From positions 124,001 through 188,000 of the forward strand of contig JAWZYV010013142.1 in the NCBI GenBank assembly GCA_038373885.1: a stretch of 64,000 nt of DNA, given 5' to 3'. A model generated the notes under the pieces. That model was not told where the DNA came from and did no database searches. It saw only the letters and a list, made by a program, of their open reading frames with translations. Positions 47,191 to 57,915 of the stretch are shown in pieces (within the stretch, counting starts at the first letter, position 1; each line of letters opens with the position of its first letter). Made by a program: the position numbers and the translations under genes. This DNA comes from Cheiracanthium punctorium (taxonomy: Eukaryota; Arthropoda; Arachnida; Araneae; Cheiracanthiidae).

Positions 47191-50131
47191 TTTAAGAGGC
47201 ATGCAGGGGCAAATCAGGCAGGGTGTTTCCATCACCACCTCAGAATTGTATGAATTTTTTTTCTTTGTGTTGCCTTACCCAAGGAAAGAACAGATCTGAA
47301 ATATTTTTCATTTACCTCTTTTAGTTTTGGAGTTATGGGAGGTCAGAGTACCCCAGACGAGTGACGTAGAAATAATTTAAGGCCATTTTTGCCACTTTAT
47401 TGTCGCGACTGGCTCTGGGTACTTCAGAGAATTTTTTCTTTTTATCTGACAATATAATTTGGATATTAACATCTCAAATAAATTCATTCGAAAATAGTCA
47501 GAGCCCCCAAATAAGGGACCCCAAATACCCCCAGTTTCATAAAAAATGTAGTTTTAAGACTGCTTTAAACCTTGGCTCTGACGTGATACAGAAAAAAATA
47601 TAGAACAGTGCAGTTATACATCTTCATGTAAAGTGAATCCAATGTTGAAAATTTTTGAAGACCCACAAGACCCTACGAAACGGGGCTCCAAACATGGCCC
47701 TTAGGGCTAATTTATGCAATTTCAGCATTGGTACAGCTGAAGCTGACTTTCCACAGGAGAACTATTGACATGGAGATGTAGTATCAGCATAGTAATTTCA
47801 TATTATGAAAAAACATTTTTTGAAGGCACAACTGTTTTCAAGAAAAATCCCAAAAAGTACTGCCTTTTGGGACATTCCACTGGCACGCATAGGGACATTT
47901 CGGCATTACTTTTAGAAGTTTATCGGCTGTAGAAACACTGAAAATTAAATTTATCCTGCATGCATCACAAATATATCCTCCATATATCACAAATACTTCA
48001 TTTACAGAGGCATTCATAAGAACTGCATTACGCTGCATGGATATCTCTAACTACTGAACCGATTTGAAATTTTTTTTTCACTTATAGAAAGCTATACTAT
48101 TCCTGAGTATTATAGGCTACCTTTCAGCATGCAATATAACTAGTTCTTTTACAGGGACACTCAAAAGAATTCTAATACATTACGCTGTATGGACATCTCT
48201 GTAACTACTGAACCGATTCTAAAGATCTTTTCACTGAAAGCTACACTATTTCTGAGTAACATAGGCTAAAATTCATGCATGTAGTATAATTTACAGGAAA
48301 ACTCAAAATAATTCAAATAATAAAAAATTTGTGCATGTTCTATAAATAAAATATTTTTATTATGCAGCATTTTACATTATTCCTGCTTTTACATATAATT
48401 TTCTTTGTAGACTAGAGAAAAAGTAGGAAGTTGCTAATATTGAGCTGAACTCTACCAGGCAGTGTAATAAGAGAAGATATTTTACAGTGGAAGGGTCATC
48501 GCTTTATCAGAAGTATATGAGACTGCTACAATGAAATATTTGTATACAATACCTGGCTCTCATTCATTAAATGGCCACGATGAGATGACACAAAAACAGT
48601 CACTACAGACGGGATATTTTTTGTCCAAATGAATTTGCTTCTGTTACTACATTTACGATTGCTAATATAAAAAGTATTAAAGCAGTTCATAAAAACAATA
48701 CAACAGACTCTATAATAAAACTAAGTAAATAACCTCATAATTTGTCCTTGAGAATTTTGTTGTATAATAGTATGCAAGTCAGAAATAAATGCTGTAGAAT
48801 TTCGACAATTTCTTTTATTCACAATATCATTTACTTTTTGTTTATTTTAAATGAAGTATTTTTTTTCCAATGCAGCAGGCGAGCTTGAACACAATAAATG
48901 AAGTATAAGACATGGTATATGTAAAGTTAATTAATTTAGATAGTTTATTTTTCGCATTTGGCGAATGGAGACAGTTACGACAATGTTTACGAATTATTTT
49001 GAGTGTTCCTGTAAATTATGCTGCATGCATGAATTTTAGCCTATGTTATTCAGAAATAGTGTAGCTTTCAGTGGAAAGATCTTTAGAATCTTTTCAGTAG
49101 TTACAGAGATGTCGATATAGCGTAATGTATTAGAATTCTTTTGAGTGTCCCCGTAAAAGAACTAGTTATGCTGCATACTGAAAGGTAGCCTATAATACCC
49201 AGGAATAGTGCAGCTTTCTATCAATGAAAAAAAAATTTCGAATCGGTTCAGTAGTTTACAGAGATCCCCCATACAGCGTAATGTAATTCTTATGAATGCC
49301 CCTGTGAAAGAACTATTTGTGATATATGGAGGATATATTTGTGATAGATGCAGAATAAGTTAATTTTCAATATTGCTACAGTCGATTAAACTTCTAAAAG
49401 TAATGCTGAAATGCTGCCATGCGTGTCAGTGGAATGTCCCGAAGAGGGAGATAATTTTGGGGATTTTTCTTGGAAACAGGTTTGCTTTCAAAAAATGTTT
49501 TTTCATAATATGAAACTATGTTGATACTACATCTCCATGCCATAGTTCTCCTGTGGGAAGTCGGCTTCAGCTGTACCAATGCTTCGAAATTCCATAAATT
49601 AGCGCTTAGGACCATATTTGGGGCCCCATACCGTGGGGCCCTGGGGGCCTTCGAAAATTTTTAACATTGGGTTCACTTTACGCGAAGATGTATAACTGCA
49701 CTGTGAAAAAAAAATTTCTGTATCACGTCAGAGCCAAGATTTAAAGCATTCTTAAAACTGTATTTCTTAAGAAATTGGGGATATTTCGAGGGGGGGGGTT
49801 ATTTGGGAACTCTGACTATTTTCCAATGAATTTTCAATTTGAAATGTTAATATCCAAGGTATATTATAGGATAAATTGAAAAAATTCTGTAAAGCACCTC
49901 TGAGCCTGTGACAGGCGAGACAATAAAGTGGCAAAAATGGCCCTATATTAATTCTACGTCACTCGTCTGGGGTACTCTGACCCCCATAACTCTAAAACTA
50001 AATGAAGTAAATGAAAAATATTTCAGATTTGTTCTTTCCTTTTTGGGTAGGGCAACACAAGAAAAAAATTCATGAAATTCTGAGATGGTAATGGAAACGC
50101 CCTGCCTGATTTGCCCCTGCAATGCCTCTTA
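47191..50131. mobile_element. foldback-like palindromic element
   Basis: Left arm 47191-48317 and right arm 48990-50131 are inverted copies of about 1.13 kb, starting AAGAGGCATGCAGGGGC on the left and ending with its inverse; the spacer is about 670 bp. Each arm carries about two direct subrepeats of 150 bp (ATTACGCTGTATGGACATCT). Long inverted arms with internal tandem repeats are the build of Foldback/Galileo-like elements. No transposase is found and no target duplication could be fixed. Confidence 0.72.
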
Positions 50132-50734
50132 ATAAAACAGTGTAAGGAGCACGGAAGAGTGTTATTAGAGGCATTACGAATTCTTGTATAGCAAATCGTT
50201 AGAATCATTTAAGTAGTGTTTAGTATGCAATAAGTCTATCTTTTGTAAACAGAATAAAATTAACCATTTTATACTACACAACTACAAACATACTGATTCA
50301 GGAGTTTTATAATTTAAATTCTGTTCGTTTCAGATAAAACTATGCACTTTCTCGTGACTTATTTTTAAAACTGGATGTGCATGACTTTTCTACATAATCA
50401 TCTATTTTTCTCCTAGTAAATTCTGCAATATTTTAAATACAGTAACGCAATCAAACTGTAAGCTTTAGTCTTTTCCTTGAAGATTCCTGATATTTAGCTC
50501 AATAAAATAATTTTAACTCCACTCATGTAAATAAAATTCAGTGATTAGCTAGACGAAATTTCGGTGACACCTTAATAAGTTTTGCTTGATAATCAAAAGA
50601 TTACACATTAATCAAAAGATAAATTTTTTTCAGGAGTTCCTAAGTTCTGTGTACTTTTTACAATAGCAAATCAATGAGCTTTGAATTTTTTTACTACGTT
50701 TTATAGATGAAATTAAAAAAAAATTCTTTTTCAG
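50132..50734 (+). other. intron upstream of the NOL4 exon
   Basis: AT-rich, no repeat recognised. It ends with a TTCTTTTTCAG acceptor directly before the exon. Confidence 0.6.
50721..50734 (+). promoter_or_regulatory. splice acceptor of the NOL4-like exon
   Basis: Pyrimidine run TTCTTTTTCAG directly before the exon; fits a metazoan 3' splice site. Confidence 0.8.
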
Positions 50735-50878
50735 ACTAATGGAGGAGGTCAAAGAGAAAACATGATTTATAAAAAAGTTGCCGTTGTGGAGAACTTCTAC
50801 GACATTATCTATGGAGTCCACGTTGAAATGGACGGACGCGGTGGAAAACATGCCGGCCAAAAAAGGACATACAAAGCG
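50735..50878 (+). CDS. NOL4: NOL4-like (nucleolar protein 4) exon, 48 codons
   Basis: The segment lies between a pyrimidine-rich acceptor (TTCTTTTTCAG) and a donor (GCG then GTGAGA), and reads through in one frame with length divisible by three. The peptide includes KKVAVVENFYDIIYGVHVEM and ends KHAGQKRTYKA. From memory this matches the conserved N-terminal region of vertebrate NOL4/NOL4L, nuclear and nucleolar proteins of poorly defined function. The match covers the hydrophobic FxDIIY motif and the KHAGQKRTYKA block. The GC content and lack of stops contrast with the flanks. The neighbouring exons, which would continue toward the conserved block after TYKA, are not in the window, so the introns exceed about 50 kb upstream and 13 kb downstream if gene order is conserved. 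NOL4 and NOL4L cannot be told apart from one exon. Confidence 0.85.
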
Positions 50879-50884
50879 GTGAGA
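50877..50884 (+). promoter_or_regulatory. splice donor of the NOL4-like exon
   Basis: CG followed by GTGAGA; the intron begins at 50879. The exon is phase 0 at both ends. Confidence 0.8.
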
Positions 50885-51722
50885 TGTTTTCCACTACTGT
50901 TCAGTACATAAATTAACACTTTTTTCTTATACCTTTAAAAAAAAAAAGTTATTCGTAGGACTGCACGTAAGAAGTGACAACTTCTTGTCAAGCTTTCTAA
51001 AATTTATATTTATGCAGTTAAACAGGTTTTCACACATTATGGTATTTTTATTTTAAAAAATAACATTTGAACGTTTATTCACATTTTTATACATTTGAAA
51101 TTCTTTGTAAAAGAATTTTTGAATGTTTTTTCTAAGGCTGTAAGGGTATCGCACATTTTTTTAAATGATAGTCTCACAATTTCACATATTTTTCTACGTT
51201 TGTTACATTTTAATGCAATTTTCACTGGGTTAGCATCGGAAATTTCTTATTTTTTAATTTAACTACATTTCAAATTTCGCGCTCAATTTGTGTGCTCATT
51301 TAAAACTTAAAAAAGAGAGAGGGAGTGCGCGCACTGGCCGCAATATTACACAACTGGTATATAGCGTATGGTATACATCAGCGATACACATTTTCAACCA
51401 CGGGTTGGATTTTGTTCGATTTAATTAATAATTATGTACGTGAATTTATTAATTAGCAATAATTGTTGTTCTTACGTTGTAATGAACAGTAATCCTATTT
51501 ATTTCTAATGAATGATGGATTTATAATTCTAATTCAAATAATGTACAGTATATAATTATTAACACTCTCCTCATTATGAAATTAACTTTATTGCACAATA
51601 ACTATATATCTTTCCAAATTAAGTACAGTTTTTTAAATAAATAATCGAAAATTATAGCAACTACCTAGCTAGAAAAAGTCTGCACTTTTCTGCGGAAACA
51701 TAAAGTTTGTACACAATATGTA
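50879..51722 (+). other. start of the downstream intron
   Basis: AT-rich; a GA-rich patch (AAGAGAGAGGGAGTGCGCGC) near 51314. No gene or repeat I can name. Confidence 0.5.
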
Positions 51723-53610
51723 CAGCTGCGGAAAAAAAAGTCCCACTTGCTCTTTATTTCGCCGTCGTTCGTCGTACAGTAAAGTTATATATACCATTCG
51801 TTTGCAAATAACGCGTACTTTAATTTACTATTAATTTAATTTGCATCAAGGGCCGTCTTCATATTTAATTCTGCACCAACTTCGTTTTTCTCAATGGCAA
51901 CCCCATATTTTGAATTTAGTAAACGAAAGAAAACCTTCAAATTACCCTAAATATAAATTTTCACCTATTTTCTACGATAATTTCCGGAGATATTGCTAAT
52001 TAATTTTTGCGCGTTTTTAAGGGACTTTCTGCAAATTGAAAAACGCTATTTTTTAGGTTCCGAACTTTTAGCCTTTCATTAATTTCGCTCGCGAGAGTTA
52101 AAAGAAATTAATATTATTTTCAAGGAAAATATTGTTTCCATCTCTCTTAAAGTTTTTTCTCTCAGAATATCAAGGGTAGAATAGAATATTTAGTCTGTGG
52201 TTCAAATGACCCGTGAGTTCATAACTTCCTTGGTTCGTACACATGATTTAAGGGAAAAATGCAAAATGACTGCTCACGATTTTGAAAATCTTTGTAATTT
52301 TGAAATTGACTATTTCCGTTGATGGTTCTCTTAGACAGGTGAAATGTTGGCAGGAGTTAGAGGCTGCTCTCTGCTCTTCTGACTACAAGCTTGAATATTA
52401 CGCAGCTATGGTCGAACTTGAAGAATGATTTCCTGATAGAAAATTTATTTGTTTGAATTTCATGTAAAAAACGCAATTACTTTTTTGCCGGCCCAATATT
52501 ATCACTGTGTTTGTTATTTCACTTTCTTCATTTAATACTATCGTCTGCAATGTGCAATATTGTTAAGACTTTTGGCAGTATTTTAATTTATAGTTAGATG
52601 AAAATTTAGACAGAAAAACATGATTTTGAATGTTTGATAAAGTATCTGGAAGTCCAAAGACCTAATGTTTCCGATATTAAAAAAGGTCACATTCACGCCT
52701 GGAAAGTTGAGGATGTTAGTTTTTCAGAAATAGGACGTTGTATTAGAAGGCATACATCTACTGCATCTAATTCCCAAATTCTATAGCTGGAAAATATTTT
52801 ATTTGGGGGAATATGGTAGCGGACGCAACAATACACGCTTTATAGAATCCCTATCAAACTGTAAAAACCTCTAATTTATTTGCTTCAAAATTTGATATTT
52901 TTAATACTGGTATCTTTTACTGTGTTTTTGCACAAAATAAATCTAATTTACGTTTATTTTATGCAATTTTCAAAAAATTTTCACTTAATAAATTTATATA
53001 TGGCCTCTTAACTCCTGAAAATAACACATTTTATTTAATATAAATTTAACTACTGAACGTAAAAAATTGAAATTTTGCACAGCCATGTAATATTAATTTC
53101 TGCATCTATTTCCATCGAAATTTGACTAGGTCGCTTTTCATAATTTTTTTTGAATATTAATTTAATAATTCATAATTCATATTAATAATTTATTAAAAAT
53201 CATAATAATATTAAATTATGTTTGGGTCGTTTAGTTCTAATAGTACTAATAAAAATCAGCTTCTTACTACCAATATTATATGAGATATGAATTGAAGTAT
53301 GAAAAAATATTTTAACATAGGGGGATTTTGGATGCTCATAACTCACTCATTTTCTGTCCAAATTTATTGAAAATTGGCGTCCGGGGTTAAAATGAGCTAA
53401 TTTTTTTTTAAATATGAAGTGAAATCTAGGGGTTGCTATTGAGAAAAAAAAAGTTGGTGCGAATTTTAATATGTAGATGGCCCCTTATGCAATTTTTATG
53501 CATAGCAAATTAAAGTGTACGTCAATCGTAAACGATTGGTATCTGTAACTTTGCTGTACGACGAACGACTGCCGAAAAAAGTACAAGTGGGACTTTTTTT
53601 TCCGCAGCTG
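51723..53610. mobile_element. Tc1/mariner-like element with long TIRs
   Basis: Ends CAGCTGCGGAAAAAAAAGTC and the inverse GACTTTTTTTTCCGCAGCTG, with TA on both sides (51721-51722, 53611-53612), the Tc1/mariner target. The inverted repeat extends about 170 bp inward (51723-51895 and 53440-53610). A short transposase relic lies inside. The truncated copy at 3238-3773 is the same family. Confidence 0.82.
52625..52770 (+). pseudogene. Tc1-like transposase N-terminal relic
   Basis: A stretch reading NVSDIKKGHIHAWKVEDVSF then SEIGRCIRRHTSTA resembles the first helix-turn-helix of Tc1-like transposases (RG-I-L...G-S-REIAR--GRS-STV). The rest of the gene is gone or unreadable. Confidence 0.5.
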
Positions 53611-53639
53611 TACATAAAAAGTGGATATTTTTGAATATT

Positions 53640-54130
53640 CTGAAAGTATTTATTTTGCAAATTATATGCAGTTTTTATGCATACTAAAGCAAAAAATGTA
53701 CGCAGTTCGAAACGACTTTCAGAAAAATCTCAAAATCTAATCAAAATTTTTTTTTTAAATCTGTCGCCTATAGCTTAAGTTGAGTGATCATCTATCACAT
53801 GCCACCAAATTTCTTTTCTTCCGCTTTAGTCGTTATTAGGTGATATGCGAAAAAAAATTACGCAGTTTGAAGCAATTTTCGGAAAATCTCAAAATCTAAA
53901 TTTTTTTAAAAATTCGGCCCCTATAGCTTAAGTTGAGTGACCACCTGTCATGTCACCAAATTTTATTTCATTCGCTTCAGTCAGTTTTACGTGATATGTG
54001 AATAAAAAAAGCTCCACTGACAGAACGAAAGACAGACAAATTTTTTTACGGTCGAACTGGGGCTCCAAATGCTTAAAACGGATAGAAATAGCAAAGTTTT
54101 TTAATACCAAGCAGTGTACAGTCAAAGTCT
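53640..54130. repeat. two tandem units of about 155 bp
   Basis: CCTATAGCTTAAGTTGAGTG occurs at about 53766 and 53920, followed each time by CACC-AAATTT and TGATATG phrases. Possibly the edge of a larger dispersed repeat. Confidence 0.6.
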
Positions 54131-54199
54131 AATTTTATTTATTTAGATACATTATTGTTTCAAATGCGGAATAGGAACACTTATCACTTCAAACTTTCG

Positions 54200-54400
54200 T
54201 CATCTCATCCCGAGTCGAACTCGTTTGGTGGTTAGAACACTCGCCTACCACGCCTTGGGTCCACGATTAGATACCAGTCGCGGAATCTAGAAGGTCGCAG
54301 GTTAAAAGTAACTTGAAGTTCATACGTATGATAACAGATGGCAACACTAAAATTCAAAGAAATGAGGAAGAAATCTCAGCACGCGGTGTATAGCTATGGC
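54200..54400 (+). repeat. tRNA-derived SINE
   Basis: tRNA-like head with TGGTGGTTAGAACACTCGCC (A-box zone) and GGTCCACGATTAGATACC (weak B box), then a short body ending before the hAT element. It does not fold as a true tRNA. Confidence 0.55.
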
Positions 54401-54875
54401 GTCACAATACACTTTTTCCCAGGCCCGTAGCCAGGGGGGCGCTGAAGGGTGCTCAGCGCCCCCTGGAAAAATTTGAGCACCCTCTAGACGTCTCACAACT
54501 TTCCATTGTATTTTTTATCTAAGAAATGAAACATTTTTGGAATTTTTTTAATTAAGTCTAGACAATCTTTAATAATCCTTTATGATAAAGTTAAAGGAAT
54601 CCATATAGCACTGACCTCACGCCCCATTTTAAAAATTGATAGGAGGATACGTAACGAAAGAGAACAGAAAAGAAATAGACCGGGGGGAGAAGGAGATTCA
54701 TGTCCCCACGTGCCTCCGTATACATGAGCATTTGCGCTTGCCTTGGCATAAGTATGCTATGGTGCATCCGGCCCGGGGCAAAGGCCCCTCTGCACCAGTC
54801 TAAGTACAAGCAGCGATGTTAAATCGAGGAAAGTATTGCCTTATGGTAAGACGATTTAGTAATGTGAGTGGGGAA

Positions 54876-54900
54876 AGAGAGAGAGAGAGAGAGAGAAAGA
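54876..54900. repeat. (GA)n microsatellite
   Basis: About eleven GA repeats upstream of the transposase relic. Confidence 0.8.
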
Positions 54901-54999
54901 CAAAAAGAGGAAACAACCCAAAAAAATCCAGTTTCTTGCTGCTAATGAACTGCCATTTCGAGGTACGTTTGACAGTGAAAAAAATGTCTGTAGATAGTG

Positions 55000-56895
55000 A
55001 ACTGTTCAAAAGGTTATTTGAATTCACATTTTAAAATAAAGATGAAAAACTTTCAGAAATAGCTAAAAATATACCCGCTAACGCAACATATTTGTCTCCA
55101 GATATGCTGAATGACATAATGGACGTATTGGCTGATATGGTGAAAAACGGTGTTGTAAAGTACATACTTGAAGCAGATGTCGCCCTTTTTTACAATCTTA
55201 GTAGATGGTACACGAGGCAAGAATAATCGACAAACCATAGCAATTGGAGCACGTTTTTTAAAAGATGGAAAAACTTTTGAAAGTATACTTGCAATAGAAA
55301 CTTCTACAGAATACTATGCGAAATCATTAAGTAAATTAATTTTGCAAACTATTAAGGACCTCGGTCGGACTAGATAGTAGCAACATGCTTAGCCAGTGCT
55401 ACAATGGAGCAGCAGTGATGAGCAGGAGAAAAAGGCGGTGTTCAAGCATTTCTAAAACACCATTTAAATAAAGCTATCCCTTACGTTCACTCACTGCTTT
55501 CATCTCATTTTTAGTTGTAATAAAATGCATTAGTGAAGTAACTGAAATCAAGCATTTTTTTTAGCAGTGTTCCACTATCAAAACTATATGATGGCATAGG
55601 CGCACCCACGGAGGGGGGTATGGGGGCTAAACCCCCCCCCAAAGCGACCCGAAGATTTAGATCTGAACCCCCCCCTAAACCCCTCTCTCCCGAAGATTTA
55701 GATTTGAAAAGCTGCGAACACTGTTACAAAAGAATTAAAATATTTTATGTTTTAAAAATTGTATTTAAATGCTTTAAAAATTATATTAAAGTACTTTTAA
55801 AAAGGACGTTGGTTTTTAAATATTTGCAGTTAGTGAGACACATGTACTACAGTAATTTTTTACAATGGTGTTTAGTACAGTAATTTTTTGGTTACAGTGA
55901 CAATGAAAATATCAGATAATTGTTTATGACTTTATAACATGGTACGTCGATAGTGGGCTTGTGTTCTACGGGCAAATGATACAGAAAATTTTGACGTTAT
56001 AAGGGAGTTATAACTATAATCGAAGTCACTATAACCGAATTCAAAATATTGTTTTTCAATAAAGTATTTGTAGCTGTAGCCCCCCTTAAACGAGAATCCT
56101 GGGTGCGCCACTGTAAGATGGTCAACCACTAGCACGCTTATTAGAACAAAGTGGAGTGTGGTCATTAGGAATAACTACTAAAATTATTATTAAAAATTAT
56201 GAACAAATTATTCAAGCATTAGAAAAAGTAAAACTAAAACAAAGAAATAAGTGGAGATTACAAGAGGGATTTGAATGGCTGCATGCCGTAAAATCTATCG
56301 AATTTAGGTTTTGCTTAATTTTTATGTCGAAAGTACAAGACATTTTACTCCCAGCCGACAAAATATTGCAAGCTCGTGAAACGACTTTAAATGATACATT
56401 AAAAAATAATTCATGCGGTCATTTCAAGTTTGGAAAAATTCAGAGAAACAAATTCCATTGAAATGCTTTTGAAGATGAAACATGTAAAATGAAAATGGAA
56501 TGTTCTTCTGTAATTGATCTTTTATTAGCAGAGCTTCGAAGAAGATTTTCTGATAAACGAAATTTCAAAGCAATCAAAGAAATTTCAAAGCATCTTTAAA
56601 CGAAATTTCAAAGGCGGAAGGATTTGATTTTCATCGAGACGATCTTAAATATTTAAAAACATTAGGGATTAAAATCCCCTCACCCGAAGAAATAATCGTA
56701 GTCAAAAATTTCTTTAAAAACAGCGAAGTACTGACTACGATAAGTCTGCTGAAATATGCAAGCAAAAAGTTACTTTTTCGGACTCGCACTCTTACTTGCC
56801 TCAGTGAGAACTCTTGGCAGTAATACAGCATTGTGTGAGTCAACATTTTTGCACTTACAAGACTGAATAGACCACAAAGAGAATCTATGTAGTCA
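55000..56895 (+). pseudogene. hAT transposase (DUF4371 type), interrupted
   Basis: In successive frames I read NIPANATYLSPDMLNDIMDV (55067-55123), FFTILVDGTRGKNNRQ (55184-55231) with the first catalytic-type D, QCYNGAAVMSG (55396-55428) before a GGVQA stretch, then a small hAT insertion. After it follow WSLGITTKIIIKNYEQII (56157-56210) and further helices, and the C-terminal dimerisation box around TRLNRPQRE (56862-56887). The order matches DUF4371-type hAT transposases (52 kDa repressor/ZMYM-like). Stops and frameshifts occur before 55190, after 55375, at 56459 and near 56600, where a short segment is duplicated. It is non-functional. Confidence 0.75.
55595..56113. mobile_element. hAT-type element (519 bp) inside the transposase
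   Basis: Ends CATAGGCGCACCCA and TGGGTGCGCCACTG; flanks TATGATGG (55587-55594) and TAAGATGG (56114-56121) match in seven of eight bases. The transposase homology resumes right after it. Confidence 0.78.
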
Positions 56896-56897
56896 CA

Positions 56898-57054
56898 CAA
56901 GGACGTATTTAGGGGGTCCGAGGGGTCCGGACCCCCCAGAAATTTTCATTTTTGTTAATAAAATGATAATGATAGTCTTTTTGTGAAAAATTCAGCCTTT
57001 TTTACCGTTTGCTCCCCCCCCTCCCCCCAAGTTGTTTTCCTGGATACGAGCCTG
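56898..57054. mobile_element. small hAT element (157 bp) at the transposase 3' end
   Basis: Ends CAAGGACGTATTTAGG and CCTGGATACGAGCCTG are imperfect inverted repeats. Flanks TAGTCACA (56890-56897) and AAGTCACA (57055-57062) match in seven of eight bases. Confidence 0.75.
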
Positions 57055-57704
57055 AAGTCACAATAGACTTTTAAATTTAATACTTTTAGCATTTCAAAAG
57101 CAGCCCACAAAAAAATATAGATTTTAATATATTTTTGAAACATTTCAACGAAAAGAAGCACAGGCGGCTGCGACAGTACTAAAAGTGTTTAAATTCTGTT
57201 AATAATAATTTATATTTGTAGTAATTATAACTATGTCGTAAATTTTAAATCTTGGACTCTTTTGTATATTTTTCGCTGTATGATTCTTTTATGTTGGTGG
57301 AGAGGGGAGGGAAATTAATTTTTTTTTTCAAATTTTCTCTAAGAATTAATTTGATCAAAAGTAGTATAGAAATTTTAAAATTAATCTTATTTAAATGATA
57401 TTTAGATCTGTTATTCACAGGAAATCATCAACTCTATTATATTTTTTAGTGAAATTATAACTAGATTTAAATGTTAAGGATGTTATGTTTTTAATTGGAA
57501 TTTGTTTTCGGATTTGTAAATTTTTCTGCTGTTATGTGATAAATTTTGCTGTGACTAAGACCAGCGATTTTTATACGGCAGTTTAATTTGATGGGTATTA
57601 TTTATTGCATTACTATAAAAATATGTATAGATTAAGTTTATAAACAAAAAAGGAAAAATATGTGTGCATTCTGTTTCTAAGAAAAAGGTTGTGATTGTGT
57701 GTGA

Positions 57705-57915
57705 TTTCGGCAACGCTACACTAGGGCGATCTGCCAAGGGAGGAGGTGCCTTGGTAAGAGGACTTTCTAAGGGGTTCTAACGCGTATTCACGTTACATCT
57801 GGAGAAAACCTACCAAAACTCTAGACCGTTAGATCGACAGCCGCGCGATGGGACCCGAACCCGGGACCTGCACACTTTGGCCATCTACCATTTTCAGTGG
57901 CATAACCACCTCAAA
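57705..57915 (-). repeat. tRNA-derived SINE, family 1, inverted
   Basis: Minus-strand copy with B box GGTTCGGGTCCC preceded by the tRNA-like head, and body markers GTGAATACGCGTTAGAAC and CTTACCAAGGCACC. Closest in structure to 9088-9305. Confidence 0.72.

Noticed and set aside
50630..50860. 76-codon minus-strand frame over the NOL4 exon
   Set aside because: Antisense of the exon; the plus strand has splice sites and a known conserved peptide.
54816..55034. Small gene with an R/E-rich stretch
   Set aside because: The R/E run comes from a GA microsatellite; the downstream part belongs to the hAT transposase relic.
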